Below are positions 33,986-43,510 of a stretch of 64,000 nt of DNA, in pieces. The notes beneath the pieces were generated by a model. That model saw only the letters and a program-made list of their open reading frames with translations, did no database searches and had not been told where the DNA came from. Each line of letters begins with the position of its first letter. Position 1 is the first letter of the stretch. The position numbers and the translations under genes are program-made. The stretch is from the NCBI RefSeq assembly GCF_004794465.1, contig NZ_SSDJ01000139.1, positions 114,014 to 178,013 of the forward strand, written 5' to 3'. This stretch comes from Microbacterium sp. K24. Its GTDB lineage: Bacteria; Actinomycetota; Actinomycetes; Actinomycetales; Microbacteriaceae.

Positions 33986-34210
33986 TCAGAGCCGACGGGG
34001 CTCCTGACGTCCGACGCCATGTCGCCGGTTCTCGGGAACATCCATCTCTGCGCACAGGGCGAGCCAGATCTCCCGGGGCGGCACGCCGTCTGCGAGCGCT
34101 TCGACGGACGTCCGATTGCCGAGCACGCCGAGAACGAGATCGTTCACCAACGAGGATGCACGCGCCTGGAACTCCGTCTCGACGGCGCGGAAGAACTCAC
34201 TGCGACGCAT
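33986..34210 (-). CDS. DUF3046 protein
   Basis: A 74-residue cytoplasmic protein of the actinobacterial DUF3046 family, recognised from MRRSEFFRAVETEF, LVLGVLGNRTSVEALADGV and PREIWLALCAEMDVP. The function is unknown. Its place between clgR and recA is conserved in actinobacteria as far as I recall. It is 22 bases after the clgR stop, so both are probably transcribed together. Confidence 0.88.
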   Translation of the reverse strand: MRRSEFFRAVETEFQARASSLVNDLVLGVLGNRTSVEALADGVPPREIWLALCAEMDVPENRRHGVGRQEPRRL

Positions 34211-34232
34211 CGTGTCTCAGACCGGCCGAAGC

Positions 34233-34541
34233 TCAGTGGAGGGAGAGCTCGGGCTCGATCGATGCGACGAGGTCGTCGGGAACGACATCCGGGAAAACCT
34301 GGATGCCCTCGAGCACGGAGATTCGATCTCCGACCTCGCGCATGATCGTCGAGATGGGCACATCGAGCGCGTCGGCGACCGAAGCGAGGATCTCGCTCGA
34401 CGCCTCTTTCTGGCCCCGCTCGACCTCGCTGAGGTATCCGAGCGCGACAGAAGCCTTGCTTGCGACCTGCCGGAGGGTGCGCCCCTTCTGCAGGCGGAAG
34501 TCCCTCAGCACATCGCCGATTTCCTGTCGTACAAGAATCAT
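34233..34541 (-). CDS. clgR: XRE-family regulator ClgR
   Basis: A 102-residue helix-turn-helix protein. The DNA-binding part (residues 8-65) reads LRQVASKASVALGYLSEVERG, and the tail carries the hydrophobic end typical of Clp-gene regulators. ClgR activates clpP, clpC and other proteolysis genes in actinobacteria and is itself a ClpP substrate. The assignment rests on sequence and on the position cinA-clgR-DUF3046-recA. GGAGGAGG precedes the ATG. A promoter with -35 TTGAAA and -10 TAGATT lies about 75-105 bases upstream. Confidence 0.9.
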   Translation of the reverse strand: MILVRQEIGDVLRDFRLQKGRTLRQVASKASVALGYLSEVERGQKEASSEILASVADALDVPISTIMREVGDRISVLEGIQVFPDVVPDDLVASIEPELSLH

Positions 34542-34617
34542 CGGAACCTCCTCCCCGTTCGATTCATCGAGTTCCCTCTCGATGAGACAGCCAGTCTAGT
34601 CCTCCTGGCGTGCACAG

Positions 34618-34645
34618 AATCTACCCCTGCACTCTGTGGTTTCAA
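34618..34645 (-). promoter_or_regulatory. Sigma-A type promoter for clgR
   Basis: On the minus strand TTGAAA (34645-34640) and TAGATT (34623-34618) are separated by 16 bases. The start of transcription would leave a leader of about 70 bases before clgR with a normal ribosome-binding site. It contrasts with the leaderless starts that dominate the window. Confidence 0.6.
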
Positions 34646-34682
34646 TGTGAGCACATCAGTCATAACCGCAAGGGACACGCGA

Positions 34683-35171
34683 CTATTCCTCGACCATCTC
34701 GAGAAGGAATGCGAGCACCGCCGACACGGACTGGGCACGGATCGCCGCCCGGTCGCCGACGAGATGGAGCTCCCGTGTCCGAGCGGCTCCGGGAGTCACG
34801 ACTCCGACGTGGACGGTGCCGACCGGCTGCCCGTCCGGCGATTCGGGCCCTGCGATGCCGGTGGTCGAGATCCCGACGTCGGCCGCGCGTCCCTCGACGG
34901 AGACGACGCGTCGCACACCGTCGGCCATCTGGCGGGCGACGACGGGATGCACCGGGCCGTGCTGAGCCAGGAGTTCCGCGTCCACTCCGAGCACCGTCTG
35001 CTTGACGGGCGTGGCGTAGGCGACCACTCCCCCGAGCAGCACCGCGGACGCGCCCGGCACCGACACCAGCTCTGCACACACGGCACCCCCGGTGAGGGAC
35101 TCCGCGACGCCCAGCGTCCAACCTCGACGACCGAGTGCCGACAGCACCTGCGGCGCCAGCGCCCCGCTCAC
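34683..35171 (-). CDS. CinA C-terminal domain protein (nicotinamide-nucleotide amidohydrolase)
   Basis: A 162-residue single-domain form of CinA/PncC, which deamidates nicotinamide mononucleotide in NAD salvage. Motifs are TLGVAESLTGG at the N-terminus, VVAYATPVKQTVLGV and STTGIAGPESPDGQPVGTVHVG. The N-terminal molybdopterin-like domain of full CinA is absent. The GTG start at 35171 overlaps the pgsA stop (GTGA). The longer reading lies inside pgsA and is rejected. It belongs to the ftsK-pgsA-cinA operon. Confidence 0.93.
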   Translation of the reverse strand: MSGALAPQVLSALGRRGWTLGVAESLTGGAVCAELVSVPGASAVLLGGVVAYATPVKQTVLGVDAELLAQHGPVHPVVARQMADGVRRVVSVEGRAADVGISTTGIAGPESPDGQPVGTVHVGVVTPGAARTRELHLVGDRAAIRAQSVSAVLAFLLEMVEE

Positions 35172-35743
35172 GACTTCTGCCGTGCCCCTCGCGCCTGCGC
35201 CACGATGTAGTCGATGCCGCTCGCCACGGTGAGCACGAGGACGACGATCATCAGCAGGAAGGTGATCAGGGTCCACGGCCCGAGGCCGATGAAGAAGTGG
35301 AGCGGCAGCAGCGCCCAGCCGAGAGCGACGCCCTGGAACGCGGTCTTCACCTTCCCCATCCAGGCCGCCGCGACGACATGCTCACTGGCGACCATGAGTC
35401 GGTGCACGGTGATGCCCCACTCGCGGATGAGGATGATGACGACGATCCACCAGTCGACCTCGCCGAGGATCGCCAGCCCGATGAAGCCTGCGCCCGTGAG
35501 GAGCTTGTCGGCGATCGGATCCCACAGCTTGCCGAAATCGGTGACGATCTCGTATTTGCGTGCCAGATAACCGTCGACCCAGTCCGTGGAGATCCCCACG
35601 ATGAAGAGGACTCCGGCGATCCAGCGCAGCGTCGGATCCGGGATCCCGTCGGTGCCGCCGAGCAGGAGCAGGATGAAGAAGACGACGGCGAGCGGGATGC
35701 GCGCGACCGTGATGGCGTTGGGCAGCTGACGCGGGATCGCCAT
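35168..35743 (-). CDS. pgsA: CDP-diacylglycerol-glycerol-3-phosphate 3-phosphatidyltransferase
   Basis: It makes phosphatidylglycerophosphate at the membrane. The 191 residues carry the CDP-alcohol phosphotransferase motif DxxDGxxARxxxxxxxxGxxxDxxxD, read as DWVDGYLAR followed by GKLWDPIAD, and about five membrane spans. The start overlaps the ftsK stop (TGATG), and the stop overlaps the cinA start. Whether the product is phosphatidylglycerol or another phosphatidyl lipid cannot be decided from the motif alone, but the position after ftsK supports PgsA. Confidence 0.94.
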   Translation of the reverse strand: MAIPRQLPNAITVARIPLAVVFFILLLLGGTDGIPDPTLRWIAGVLFIVGISTDWVDGYLARKYEIVTDFGKLWDPIADKLLTGAGFIGLAILGEVDWWIVVIILIREWGITVHRLMVASEHVVAAAWMGKVKTAFQGVALGWALLPLHFFIGLGPWTLITFLLMIVVLVLTVASGIDYIVAQARGARQKS

Positions 35744-38454
35744 CAGTCGCGACCCGTCAGGCCCCAGGCGTCTTCATCGCCCTCGGCCTCCACGACGGGC
35801 AGTCCGCTGAACTGCGCCTCGGTCGGATCGTCGTATGCCGGGCTCGCCGATGCCGTCGACGCCCCCGGTGGCGCGGTGGGTGCGGCCGGCGCGTCTTCTC
35901 CGCGCAGCTTGGCCATCACCTGGGGAAGCTGTTCGGCGGTCGCGAGGACATCTCGCGCCTTGGACCCCTCGGACGGGCCGACGATCTCCCGCGATTCCAG
36001 CAGGTCCATCAGTCGACCGGCCTTCGCGAAGCCGACCCGCAGCTTGCGCTGCAGCATCGAGGTCGATCCGAACTGCGACGAGACGATGAGCTCGGCGGCG
36101 GCCAGGAGCAGCTCGAGGTCGTCGCCGATGTCTTCGTCGACCTCTTTCTTCTTCGTCGGCTCGAGAGCCTCCTGCACATCGGGGCGGTAGTCCGGCCGGG
36201 CCTGACGAGTGACGTGCTTGACGACCGCGTCGATCTCCTTCTCGTCGACCCACGCGCCCTGCAGGCGGAACGGCTTCGACGAACCCATCGGCGAGAACAG
36301 CGCGTCGCCCTGACCGATCAGCTTGTCGGCGCCCGGACTGTCGAGGATCACGCGGCTGTCGGTGACGCTGGTGACCGCGAAGGCCAGGCGCGACGGCACG
36401 TTGGCCTTGATCAGACCGGTGACCACGTCGACGCTGGGTCGTTGCGTCGCGAGGACGAGGTGGATGCCGGACGCTCGCGCGAGCTGGGTGATGCGCACGA
36501 TCGAGTCCTCGACGTCGCGGGGCGCGACCATCATCAGGTCGGCGAGCTCGTCGACGACGACCAGAAGGTAGGGGTATGGCTTGAGCACGCGTTCGCTGCC
36601 CACCGGCAGCTCGACCTCTCCGGCGCGCACCGCGCGGTTGAAGTCGTCGATGTGGCGGTAGCCGAACGACGCGAGGTCGTCGTACCGCATGTCCATCTCC
36701 TTCACGACCCACTGCAGCGCCTCGGCCGCCTTCTTGGGGTTCGTGATGATCGGGGTGATGAGGTGCGGAACACCGGCGTAGCTGGTGAGTTCCACGCGCT
36801 TCGGGTCGATCAGCACCATACGGACGTCGGCGGGGCGCGCACGCATCAGCAGGCTCGTGATCATGGAGTTCACGAAGCTGGACTTGCCGGAGCCCGTGGA
36901 ACCGGCGACGAGGAGGTGCGGCATCTTCGCGAGGTTGGCGATCACGATGTTGCCGCCGACGTCCTTTCCGACGCCGATGGTCATCGGGTGCGTGCTCTTC
37001 TGCGCGGCCGGGGAGCGCAGCACGTCGCCGAGCGCCACCATCTCCTTGTCGGCGTTCGGGATCTCGATGCCGATGGCGCTCTTGCCCGGGATGGGCGAGA
37101 GGATGCGCACGTCGTTGGAGGCGACGGCGTAGGCGAAGTTGTTGCTGAGCTGGAGGATCTTCTCGACCTTGACGCCGTGACCGACCTCGACCTCGTACTG
37201 CGTGACCGTCGGGCCTCGCGAGAACCCGGTGACCTTCGCATCGACCTTGAACTGGGTCAGCACGCTCGTGATCTGCTCGATCACCTTGTCGGTGGCCTCG
37301 GAGCGCAGAACAGGCGGCGGACCCTCGACCAGCAGGCCCGGAGACGGCAGGATGTAGGGAGCTGCGGGCGCTTGGGGACCGCGCTCTCCCGGTCCGTCGG
37401 TCCCGAACCCGTCAAGACCCGGGAGCTCGGGCATCTCGCCCGTGTCGGACTCGTCGTCGAGCAGCGCCGTCGCCTGCTGTTCCGCGAGGGCGTCGGTGAC
37501 GGAGCGCACGTCGGTCAGCACCTCGGTGGCCGCGTCGTACGGGTTCTCGACCACGACCGCCTGGTCGTACGCCGGCGTCGGCTCCGCGGTGCTCAGAAGC
37601 GCCGTGATGTCGTCCGAGCCGAGGGTTCCCTCGTCGGGGTCCTCTTCTCGCCCGGTCTTGTTGCGTCGCCACCAGGGCAGCACATCGGGGTCGTCGACCT
37701 TGTCGGCATCGTCGATCGCCGCGGCATCCTTCGCGGGCTTCTCCGGACGCTCCGCGTCGAACATCCACGCGTAGAGGTCGCCGAGACGCGCGCCGATGCG
37801 GTTGGGCGGAGTCTTGGTGAGGATCAGGATGCTGAGCGCGGCGAGCAGCGCCAGCACGAGGTACGCCGGGATGTCGGTGAGATACGTCAGCGGCTGGCCG
37901 ACGAGCCACCCGAGCAGACCCCCGGACTCGCTGAGCGCGGGCATCCCCTGATTGGGATGCGGACGCGGGCCGGCGACATGGAAGATGCCCGCGAGCGCCA
38001 GGACGAACATCCCGAAGCCGATTCCGATGCGCCCGTTGTCATGCACGGACGACGGGTGACGGAACAGCCAGCCCGCGAGCAGCAGGAGCAGCACCGGCAT
38101 GAAGAATGCGACGCGGCCGACGAAGAGACCGACCGAATACGCACTGATGTTCGCGGCGATCTCGCTGCCGATGAAGAACCACTCGTTGACGGCGCCCGCG
38201 ATGGCGAGGAGCACGAGCAGGAACGGGAAACCGTCGCGACGATCGTCCTTCTCGAGACTCTCCGGACCGAACGCCCGGAACAGACCACCCACACCATGAG
38301 CCAATCCGACCCAGGCGCGAACGGCGACCGGCGGCTTGTCCTGCTCGTCGATGTACTTCTTGGGCGCGGGCTGGGCCTTGGGAGCCGTCTGCCGCTTGGC
38401 GCGCGAGGGTGCGCTCGTGGACGCACGCTCGGTCTTCGTGGAACTCCTGGCCAT
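35743..38454 (-). CDS. ftsK: DNA translocase FtsK/SpoIIIE
   Basis: This 903-residue septal ATPase pumps chromosome ends apart at division. The N-terminus is a basic tail followed by four membrane spans (about residues 75-215), then an acidic Pro/Glu linker, the RecA-like motor with Walker [12 protein letters not shown] and Walker [14 protein letters not shown], and a C-terminal winged-helix gamma domain ([27 protein letters not shown] in pattern). It heads an operon with pgsA and cinA. TAACGT (complement of 38461-38466) is six bases before the ATG, suggesting a leaderless transcript. Confidence 0.97.
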   Translation of the reverse strand: MARSSTKTERASTSAPSRAKRQTAPKAQPAPKKYIDEQDKPPVAVRAWVGLAHGVGGLFRAFGPESLEKDDRRDGFPFLLVLLAIAGAVNEWFFIGSEIAANISAYSVGLFVGRVAFFMPVLLLLLAGWLFRHPSSVHDNGRIGIGFGMFVLALAGIFHVAGPRPHPNQGMPALSESGGLLGWLVGQPLTYLTDIPAYLVLALLAALSILILTKTPPNRIGARLGDLYAWMFDAERPEKPAKDAAAIDDADKVDDPDVLPWWRRNKTGREEDPDEGTLGSDDITALLSTAEPTPAYDQAVVVENPYDAATEVLTDVRSVTDALAEQQATALLDDESDTGEMPELPGLDGFGTDGPGERGPQAPAAPYILPSPGLLVEGPPPVLRSEATDKVIEQITSVLTQFKVDAKVTGFSRGPTVTQYEVEVGHGVKVEKILQLSNNFAYAVASNDVRILSPIPGKSAIGIEIPNADKEMVALGDVLRSPAAQKSTHPMTIGVGKDVGGNIVIANLAKMPHLLVAGSTGSGKSSFVNSMITSLLMRARPADVRMVLIDPKRVELTSYAGVPHLITPIITNPKKAAEALQWVVKEMDMRYDDLASFGYRHIDDFNRAVRAGEVELPVGSERVLKPYPYLLVVVDELADLMMVAPRDVEDSIVRITQLARASGIHLVLATQRPSVDVVTGLIKANVPSRLAFAVTSVTDSRVILDSPGADKLIGQGDALFSPMGSSKPFRLQGAWVDEKEIDAVVKHVTRQARPDYRPDVQEALEPTKKKEVDEDIGDDLELLLAAAELIVSSQFGSTSMLQRKLRVGFAKAGRLMDLLESREIVGPSEGSKARDVLATAEQLPQVMAKLRGEDAPAAPTAPPGASTASASPAYDDPTEAQFSGLPVVEAEGDEDAWGLTGRD

Positions 38455-38527
38455 GGTCTCACGTTACGACGGGCCGCTGACATATCCCCGTAATGACGCG
38501 GCTTTCCCAGGATCCGGCGAGCGGCGC

Positions 38528-39022
38528 TCACCCGGTGCGGCGCACCATCGTGTCGCGCATCAGACCCTCGGCGGTGACGTTGAACCCCTCCGATCGGTAG
38601 AGGTTGCGGGCGAAGTTGTCGCGCTCCACGCTGAGGCTGATCCGGGCATATCCCTGCGCGCTCGCCAACTCCACGATTCCCCGCAGCAGCGAGCGGCCGA
38701 CACCCCGCGCACGCCAGAGCGGATGAACGCCGATGATGAGCTCCGGCACGCCGGCGCCCACATATCCGAACCCCGGCTCGTTCTGCGGCAGCATCCGGTA
38801 CCAGGCGGCACCGACCGGAACGCCGTCGTCGCCGACGGCGATCAGACCCTCATCCGCCGCGCGCTTCCACCCGGCGAGGTAGCGCCGGTGGTCCGCCGAC
38901 GTCAGCACCTCGTGGCGCGGACGCACTCCCCCGGCGCGCCAGTTCGCCGCCTCGACGAGCATGTCGCCGAGGAAGACCGCGTCAGGTTGCGTCGCCCGCC
39001 GGATGGAGAAGCCCGTCAACAT
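38528..39022 (-). CDS. GNAT-family N-acetyltransferase
   Basis: A 164-residue acetyltransferase. The acetyl-CoA loop is WRARGVGRSLLRGIVE (about residues 105-118), and the C-terminal VERDNFARNLYRSEGF is the usual GNAT end. The acceptor is unknown. TAGGCT (complement of 39029-39034) is six bases upstream of the ATG. It lies between rnj and ftsK on the same strand but has its own start signal. Confidence 0.87.
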   Translation of the reverse strand: MLTGFSIRRATQPDAVFLGDMLVEAANWRAGGVRPRHEVLTSADHRRYLAGWKRAADEGLIAVGDDGVPVGAAWYRMLPQNEPGFGYVGAGVPELIIGVHPLWRARGVGRSLLRGIVELASAQGYARISLSVERDNFARNLYRSEGFNVTAEGLMRDTMVRRTG

Positions 39023-39098
39023 GACGTGAGCCTAGAGCGCGGCTGTTACGACGATGTGTCGGTCAGCCGTGAGTGCGTTCGCCCGTGATGGCGGCGTC

Positions 39099-40775
39099 TC
39101 ACGCCTCGATCACGAGCGGCACGATCATCGGGCGCCGACGAAGCCTCTGGTTCACCCAGCGGCCGATCGTGCGGCGCACGACCTGCGACAGCGCGTGAGT
39201 GTCGCGCACGCCGTTGCCGGACGCCTCCTTGAGGGCCGCGACGATCTTCGGGGTGACGTCGTCGAACACCGAATCGTCTTCGGCGACGCCTCGTGCGTGG
39301 ATCTCGGGTCCGGAGATGATGCGGCCCGTGGCGGCATCCACGACGACGATGACCGAGATGAATCCCTCTTCGCCGAGGATGCGGCGATCCTTGAGGTCGG
39401 CGTCCGTGATCTCGCCGACCGTGGAGCCGTCGACGTACACGAAGCCGAGATCCAGCTGGCCGGTGACGCGTGCCACGCCGTCCTTCAGGTCGATCACGGT
39501 GCCGTTCGAGGCGATGATCGTGTTCGCCTCGGGAACGCCGGTGTCCTGAGCGAGCTTCGCGTTGGCGATGAGATGGCGGTACTCGCCGTGCACCGGGAGC
39601 ACGTTCTTCGGCTTCAGGATGTTGTAGCAGTACAGCAGCTCACCGGCCGCGGCGTGCCCCGAGACGTGCACCTTCGCGTTCGCCTTGTGCACGACGTTCG
39701 CACCGAGCTTGGTGAGACCGTCGATCACGCGGTAGACGGCGTTCTCGTTGCCGGGAATGAGGCTGGACGCGAGGATGACCGTGTCGCCCTCGCTGATCTC
39801 GATCGCGTGGTCCAGGTTGGCCATCCGGCTGAGGACCGCCATCGGCTCGCCCTGTGACCCGGTCGACATGTAGACGACCTGCTCGTCGGGCAGGTCGCGC
39901 GCCTTCTTGAAATCGATCAGCACTCCCGCGGGGACCTTGAGGTAGCCGAGCTGCTCGGCGATCGTCATGTTGCGGACCATGCTGCGGCCGAGGAACGCGA
40001 CGCGGCGTCCGTTGGCGTAGGCGGCGTCGATGACCTGCTGCACACGGTGCACGTGACTCGAGAAGCTCGCCACGATGACGCGGCGGGGAGCCTTCGCGAT
40101 CACCTGATCGAGAACCGGTCCGATCGAACGCTCCGTGGGCGTGAAACCGGGGACGTCGGCGTTCGTGGAGTCGACCAGGAACAGGTCGACACCCTCCTCG
40201 CCGAGACGGGAGAAGGCCCGCAGGTCGGTGATCCGGCCGTCGAGCGGCAGCTGGTCCATCTTGAAGTCACCCGTTGCGAGGACCATGCCCGCGGGGGTGC
40301 GGATCGCCACGGCGAGAGCATCCGGGATCGAGTGGTTGACCGCGACGAACTCGAGGTCGAACGGTCCGACGCGCTCCTCCTGACCCTCGGTCACGGTGAG
40401 CGTGAACGCCTTGATGCGGTGCTCCTTGAGCTTCGCCTCGACCAGCGCGAGCGTGAGACCGGAGCCGATCAGCGGGATGTCGCTCTTCAGACGCAGAAGG
40501 TACGGGACGGCGCCGATGTGATCCTCGTGACCGTGCGTGAGCACGACCCCGACGATGTCGTCGAGCCGATCCCGGATCGGCTCGAAGTCGGGCAGGATCA
40601 GGTCGACGCCCGGCTGGTGCTCCTCGGGAAACAGCACGCCGCAGTCGACGATCAGGATCTTGCCGTCGTACTCGAACATGGTCATGTTCCGACCGATCTC
40701 GCCGAGACCGCCGATCGGGATGACCCGCAGCGTTCCTTCGTCGAGTGCGGACGGTTCGGACAGGGGGATGGACAT
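39099..40775 (-). CDS. rnj: Ribonuclease J
   Basis: A metallo-beta-lactamase/beta-CASP nuclease with 5'-3' exo- and endonuclease activity in RNA decay and rRNA maturation. The 558 residues show the metal site HGHEDHIGAVPYL, ATGDFKMD, the beta-CASP region and a C-terminal HVSGHAAAGEL with catalytic histidine. GAGGAG lies six bases before the ATG. It is 53 bases after dapA on the same strand, a neighbour pair often seen in actinobacteria. Confidence 0.95.
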   Translation of the reverse strand: MSIPLSEPSALDEGTLRVIPIGGLGEIGRNMTMFEYDGKILIVDCGVLFPEEHQPGVDLILPDFEPIRDRLDDIVGVVLTHGHEDHIGAVPYLLRLKSDIPLIGSGLTLALVEAKLKEHRIKAFTLTVTEGQEERVGPFDLEFVAVNHSIPDALAVAIRTPAGMVLATGDFKMDQLPLDGRITDLRAFSRLGEEGVDLFLVDSTNADVPGFTPTERSIGPVLDQVIAKAPRRVIVASFSSHVHRVQQVIDAAYANGRRVAFLGRSMVRNMTIAEQLGYLKVPAGVLIDFKKARDLPDEQVVYMSTGSQGEPMAVLSRMANLDHAIEISEGDTVILASSLIPGNENAVYRVIDGLTKLGANVVHKANAKVHVSGHAAAGELLYCYNILKPKNVLPVHGEYRHLIANAKLAQDTGVPEANTIIASNGTVIDLKDGVARVTGQLDLGFVYVDGSTVGEITDADLKDRRILGEEGFISVIVVVDAATGRIISGPEIHARGVAEDDSVFDDVTPKIVAALKEASGNGVRDTHALSQVVRRTIGRWVNQRLRRRPMIVPLVIEA

Positions 40776-40828
40776 GCTGTCTCCTCAGTCGGACACTCTG
40801 CGCGTCCGTTCGTTCATGGCGACGCGAC

Positions 40829-41806
40829 TCAGCGCGTCGTGCCGTGCACCTTCGGCAGGGCACCACCCGCAGCCGCGTTGCGGTCGGGTCGGAAGTTCGA
40901 GAAATCGGCGCCGGGCACGTTCTTCACGAGGTCGAGCTCGTCCTCGATGAGCGCGGCCTCCCACTCCTCCGGGCCGACCAGGGGAAGACGCACCCGCGGG
41001 CTGGAGATGCGGCCGAGACCGTGCAGGATGTACTTCGCTGCGACGGTGCCGGGCACGTGGGTCATGACGGCGCGCACGAGAGGTTCGAGCCTCTTGTGCT
41101 CTTGGGTCGCCGTCGCCAGGTCGCCCGCGTTCACGGCGTCGATGATGGCGCGGTACGGTGCCGCGGCGACGTTCGCCGTGACGCCGATGAGGCCGGTGGC
41201 GCCGATCGCGAGATGCGGCAGCGCATTGGCGTCGTCGCCGGAGAAGTACATGAGGTCGGTCTGGTTGAGCACGCGGCTCACCTCGGAGAAGTCGCCTTTG
41301 GCGTCTTTCACCGCGAGGATGTTCGGGTGCTTCGCGAGCCGGAGGATCGTCTCGTACTTGATCGGCACGCCGGTGCGGCCGGGGATGTCGTAGAGGATCA
41401 CCGGCAGGTCGGTCGCGTCGGCCACCATGCGGAAGTGCGTGAGGATGCCGGCCTGGGTCGGCTTGTTGTAGTACGGCGTGACGATCATGATGCCGTCGGC
41501 GCCGGCCTTCTCGCTGGCCTTGTACAGCTCGATGGCGTGCGCGGTCTCGTTCGATCCGCCACCCGTGATGACCTTCGCACGGCCGGCGGAGACCGACTTG
41601 CCGACCTCGACGAGCTTGAGCTTCTCGGGGTCCGTCAGGGTCGAGGTCTCGCCGGTCGTTCCCGTCACGACGATGCCGTCCGCGCCTGCGGTGATCACGT
41701 CATCGATGTGCTTCTCGACGGCGGGCCAGTCGACTTCGCCGTCGGCCGTCATCGGAGTGACGAGCGCGACGAGAACCTGTCCGAATGGGTTGCCCGAGTG
41801 CGTCAT
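40829..41806 (-). CDS. dapA: 4-hydroxy-tetrahydrodipicolinate synthase
   Basis: It condenses pyruvate with aspartate semialdehyde to start the lysine/diaminopimelate branch. The Schiff-base lysine is in ILAVKDAKGDF, the tyrosine motif is VTPYYNKP, and GTTGETSTLT binds pyruvate. The C-terminus is slightly longer than in E. coli (325 residues). The ATG has GGAGG immediately upstream and also TACGCT (complement of 41813-41818) six bases away, so it could be read from a leaderless or leadered mRNA. It is followed by rnj. Confidence 0.97.
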   Translation of the reverse strand: MTHSGNPFGQVLVALVTPMTADGEVDWPAVEKHIDDVITAGADGIVVTGTTGETSTLTDPEKLKLVEVGKSVSAGRAKVITGGGSNETAHAIELYKASEKAGADGIMIVTPYYNKPTQAGILTHFRMVADATDLPVILYDIPGRTGVPIKYETILRLAKHPNILAVKDAKGDFSEVSRVLNQTDLMYFSGDDANALPHLAIGATGLIGVTANVAAAPYRAIIDAVNAGDLATATQEHKRLEPLVRAVMTHVPGTVAAKYILHGLGRISSPRVRLPLVGPEEWEAALIEDELDLVKNVPGADFSNFRPDRNAAAGGALPKVHGTTR

Positions 41807-41834
41807 GCCTCCAGCGTATCGGTTCGGATGCTGC

Positions 41835-42257
41835 TCACGCAGACGAGCGGACGCGGATGACGTCTCCGCGGGTCACATCGATCCTGTCGCGCAGCAGCAC
41901 GCCGATCATGGTGCCCACCGACGCCTCATCGGCGCGTTTGCGGAACATCTCGATGCCGGTGATCGCGCTCTCCGCGACGGATGTGCCGTCGCGGAGCACG
42001 ACGACGGCATCGCCGACCCGGATCGTCCCCGTCGTCACCGTGCCGGTCGCCACCTGTCCGCGCCCGGTGATCGTGAAGACGTCCTCGACGGCCACCTCGG
42101 CCGCAGCGCCGCCGGCGCTGAGGAAGGAAGGCGTATCCCGCGTGCTGACGGACCCGTTCGTCAGGGCGGAGATGCGCGCCGCCTCCGACTCGTTGTACTG
42201 GCGCAGGATCTCATTGGCGTCCTGCGGATCGCGCTTCTCTCTGCGGAACCATCCCAT
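41835..42257 (-). CDS. Stand-alone EF-Tu domain 2-like protein
   Basis: Residues about 55-140 of this 140-residue protein match the second (beta-barrel) domain of EF-Tu closely: VEDVFTITGRGQVATGTV, ITGIEMFRKRADEASVG and GVLLRDR. No GTPase domain or third domain is present, and the gene has its own start and stop between an SDR and dapA. The first 50 residues are charged and probably helical (MGWFRREKRDPQDANEIL onward). In EF-Tu this domain contacts aminoacyl-tRNA and the ribosome, so RNA or ribosome binding is a guess. It is not a frameshifted tuf fragment, because flanking tuf sequence is absent. Confidence 0.83.
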   Translation of the reverse strand: MGWFRREKRDPQDANEILRQYNESEAARISALTNGSVSTRDTPSFLSAGGAAAEVAVEDVFTITGRGQVATGTVTTGTIRVGDAVVVLRDGTSVAESAITGIEMFRKRADEASVGTMIGVLLRDRIDVTRGDVIRVRSSA

Positions 42258-42272
42258 GGTGCGGTGCCGCGA

Positions 42273-43034
42273 TCAGACGCGGCCGCGCCGGGCGACACCC
42301 GACGTGAGCGAGGTCGGCAGGACACGGGTCAAGGCCACGAGTGCCTTGTAGCGCAGCGAAGGAACCGAGACGGACTTCCCCCGTGCCGCATCGCGCAGAC
42401 CCTCGCGCACGACATCGCGGGCGTTCAACCACATGAATCCCGGGACGCCCTCCTGGCCCACCGCAAGACCCATGCGCTCGTGGAACGTCGTGTGGGTGAA
42501 CCCGGGGCAGACCGCCGTCACGGTGACACCGTCGCGGGCATACTCGGCGTTGGCCCAGCGGCTGAAGCCGATCAGCCACGACTTGCACGCGGAGTACGTG
42601 GAGCGGGAGATGAATCCCGCCACCGAGGCGACGTTGATGATGCGTCCGCCACGCCCCCGCATGGTCTGCAGCGCCGCGTGCATCAACCGCATCGACGCTT
42701 CGACGTGCACCCGCAGGTGGCGCACCTCGTCGTCGATGTCGTTGTCGGCGAACTGCAGCGGCAGCCCGAACCCAGCGTTGTTGATGAGGAGGTCGACCGG
42801 GTCTGCCGCATCCCGCAGCCGGTCGGCGACCTTCCCGACGCCGTCTTGGTCGGCGAGATCCGCGACGAGCACCTCGACGGCGACACCGTGCGCGCTCCGC
42901 AGGTCGGCTGCCAGGGAGTCGAGGGCATCCTCGGACCGTGCCACGAGGATCAGGTCGGCGCGACGGCGGGCGAGCTGCCGGGCGAACTCCGCGCCGAGTC
43001 CTGCGCTGGCTCCGGTGATCAGTGCGGTGGGCAT
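42273..43034 (-). CDS. Short-chain dehydrogenase/reductase
   Basis: A 253-residue SDR of the DltE/YqjQ-like group with TGASAGLGAEFARQL at the N-terminus, NNAGFG near residue 85 and YSACKSW as catalytic YxxxK. It is related to the SDR at 18930 but lies in a different context, directly after folA with TGATG overlap, so it is co-transcribed with thyA-folA. The substrate is unknown. The start at 43034 is fixed by the family N-terminus and the overlap. Confidence 0.88.
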   Translation of the reverse strand: MPTALITGASAGLGAEFARQLARRRADLILVARSEDALDSLAADLRSAHGVAVEVLVADLADQDGVGKVADRLRDAADPVDLLINNAGFGLPLQFADNDIDDEVRHLRVHVEASMRLMHAALQTMRGRGGRIINVASVAGFISRSTYSACKSWLIGFSRWANAEYARDGVTVTAVCPGFTHTTFHERMGLAVGQEGVPGFMWLNARDVVREGLRDAARGKSVSVPSLRYKALVALTRVLPTSLTSGVARRGRV

Positions 43035-43510
43035 CAGCGCTCGTATCCGAGGAAGCGGTATCGGACACCGGTGCGCGACGTCTGCCACTCGCCCTCGTCG
43101 ACGAGACGCCACCCGGCCTTCGAGGGCGCGTAGGCGTCTCCGTCGACCGCGAGGTCGAGCTCGGTCACCTCGAGACGGTCGGCGTCGGCGATGACGAGCC
43201 GGAGGATCTCCGCCCCGCCGATGATCCACACCCTGTCCTTGCCCCGGACCGACTCCGCGACGTTCGCCGCCCGGTGCGCCCCGTCCGCGGTCCAGTCCTG
43301 CTGGCGCGTGATCACGATGTTCTCGCGACCCTCGAGGGGACGGAACCGCTCCGGAAGCGAATCCCAGGTCTTGCGACCCATCACCACGGGAGCGCCGAGG
43401 GTGACCTGCTTGAAGTGGGCCAGGTCCTCAGGGACGTGCCAGGGCATCCCGCCCTCGGCGCCGATCACTCCCCCGTGCGCCTCCGCCCAGATCAGACCCA
43501 CCCAGGTCAT
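43034..43510 (-). CDS. folA: Dihydrofolate reductase
   Basis: It regenerates tetrahydrofolate after thymidylate synthesis. The 158 residues contain [28 protein letters not shown], split by the usual W and D positions, GRKTWDSLP and WIIGGAEIL. The ATG overlaps the thyA stop by four bases (ATGA). The thyA-folA pair is a classic operon because ThyA oxidises the folate that FolA reduces. Confidence 0.96.
   Translation of the reverse strand: MTWVGLIWAEAHGGVIGAEGGMPWHVPEDLAHFKQVTLGAPVVMGRKTWDSLPERFRPLEGRENIVITRQQDWTADGAHRAANVAESVRGKDRVWIIGGAEILRLVIADADRLEVTELDLAVDGDAYAPSKAGWRLVDEGEWQTSRTGVRYRFLGYER

Noticed and set aside
33819..34055. A 78-codon minus-strand frame between recA and DUF3046
   Set aside because: It overlaps DUF3046, has no start signal and its composition is not protein-like. 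The space is better explained by the recA control region.
41835..42257. The EF-Tu domain 2-like gene as a broken tuf pseudogene
   Set aside because: The frame has a proper start and stop with a unique N-terminal segment, and no remnant of GTPase or domain 3 sequence lies on either side.
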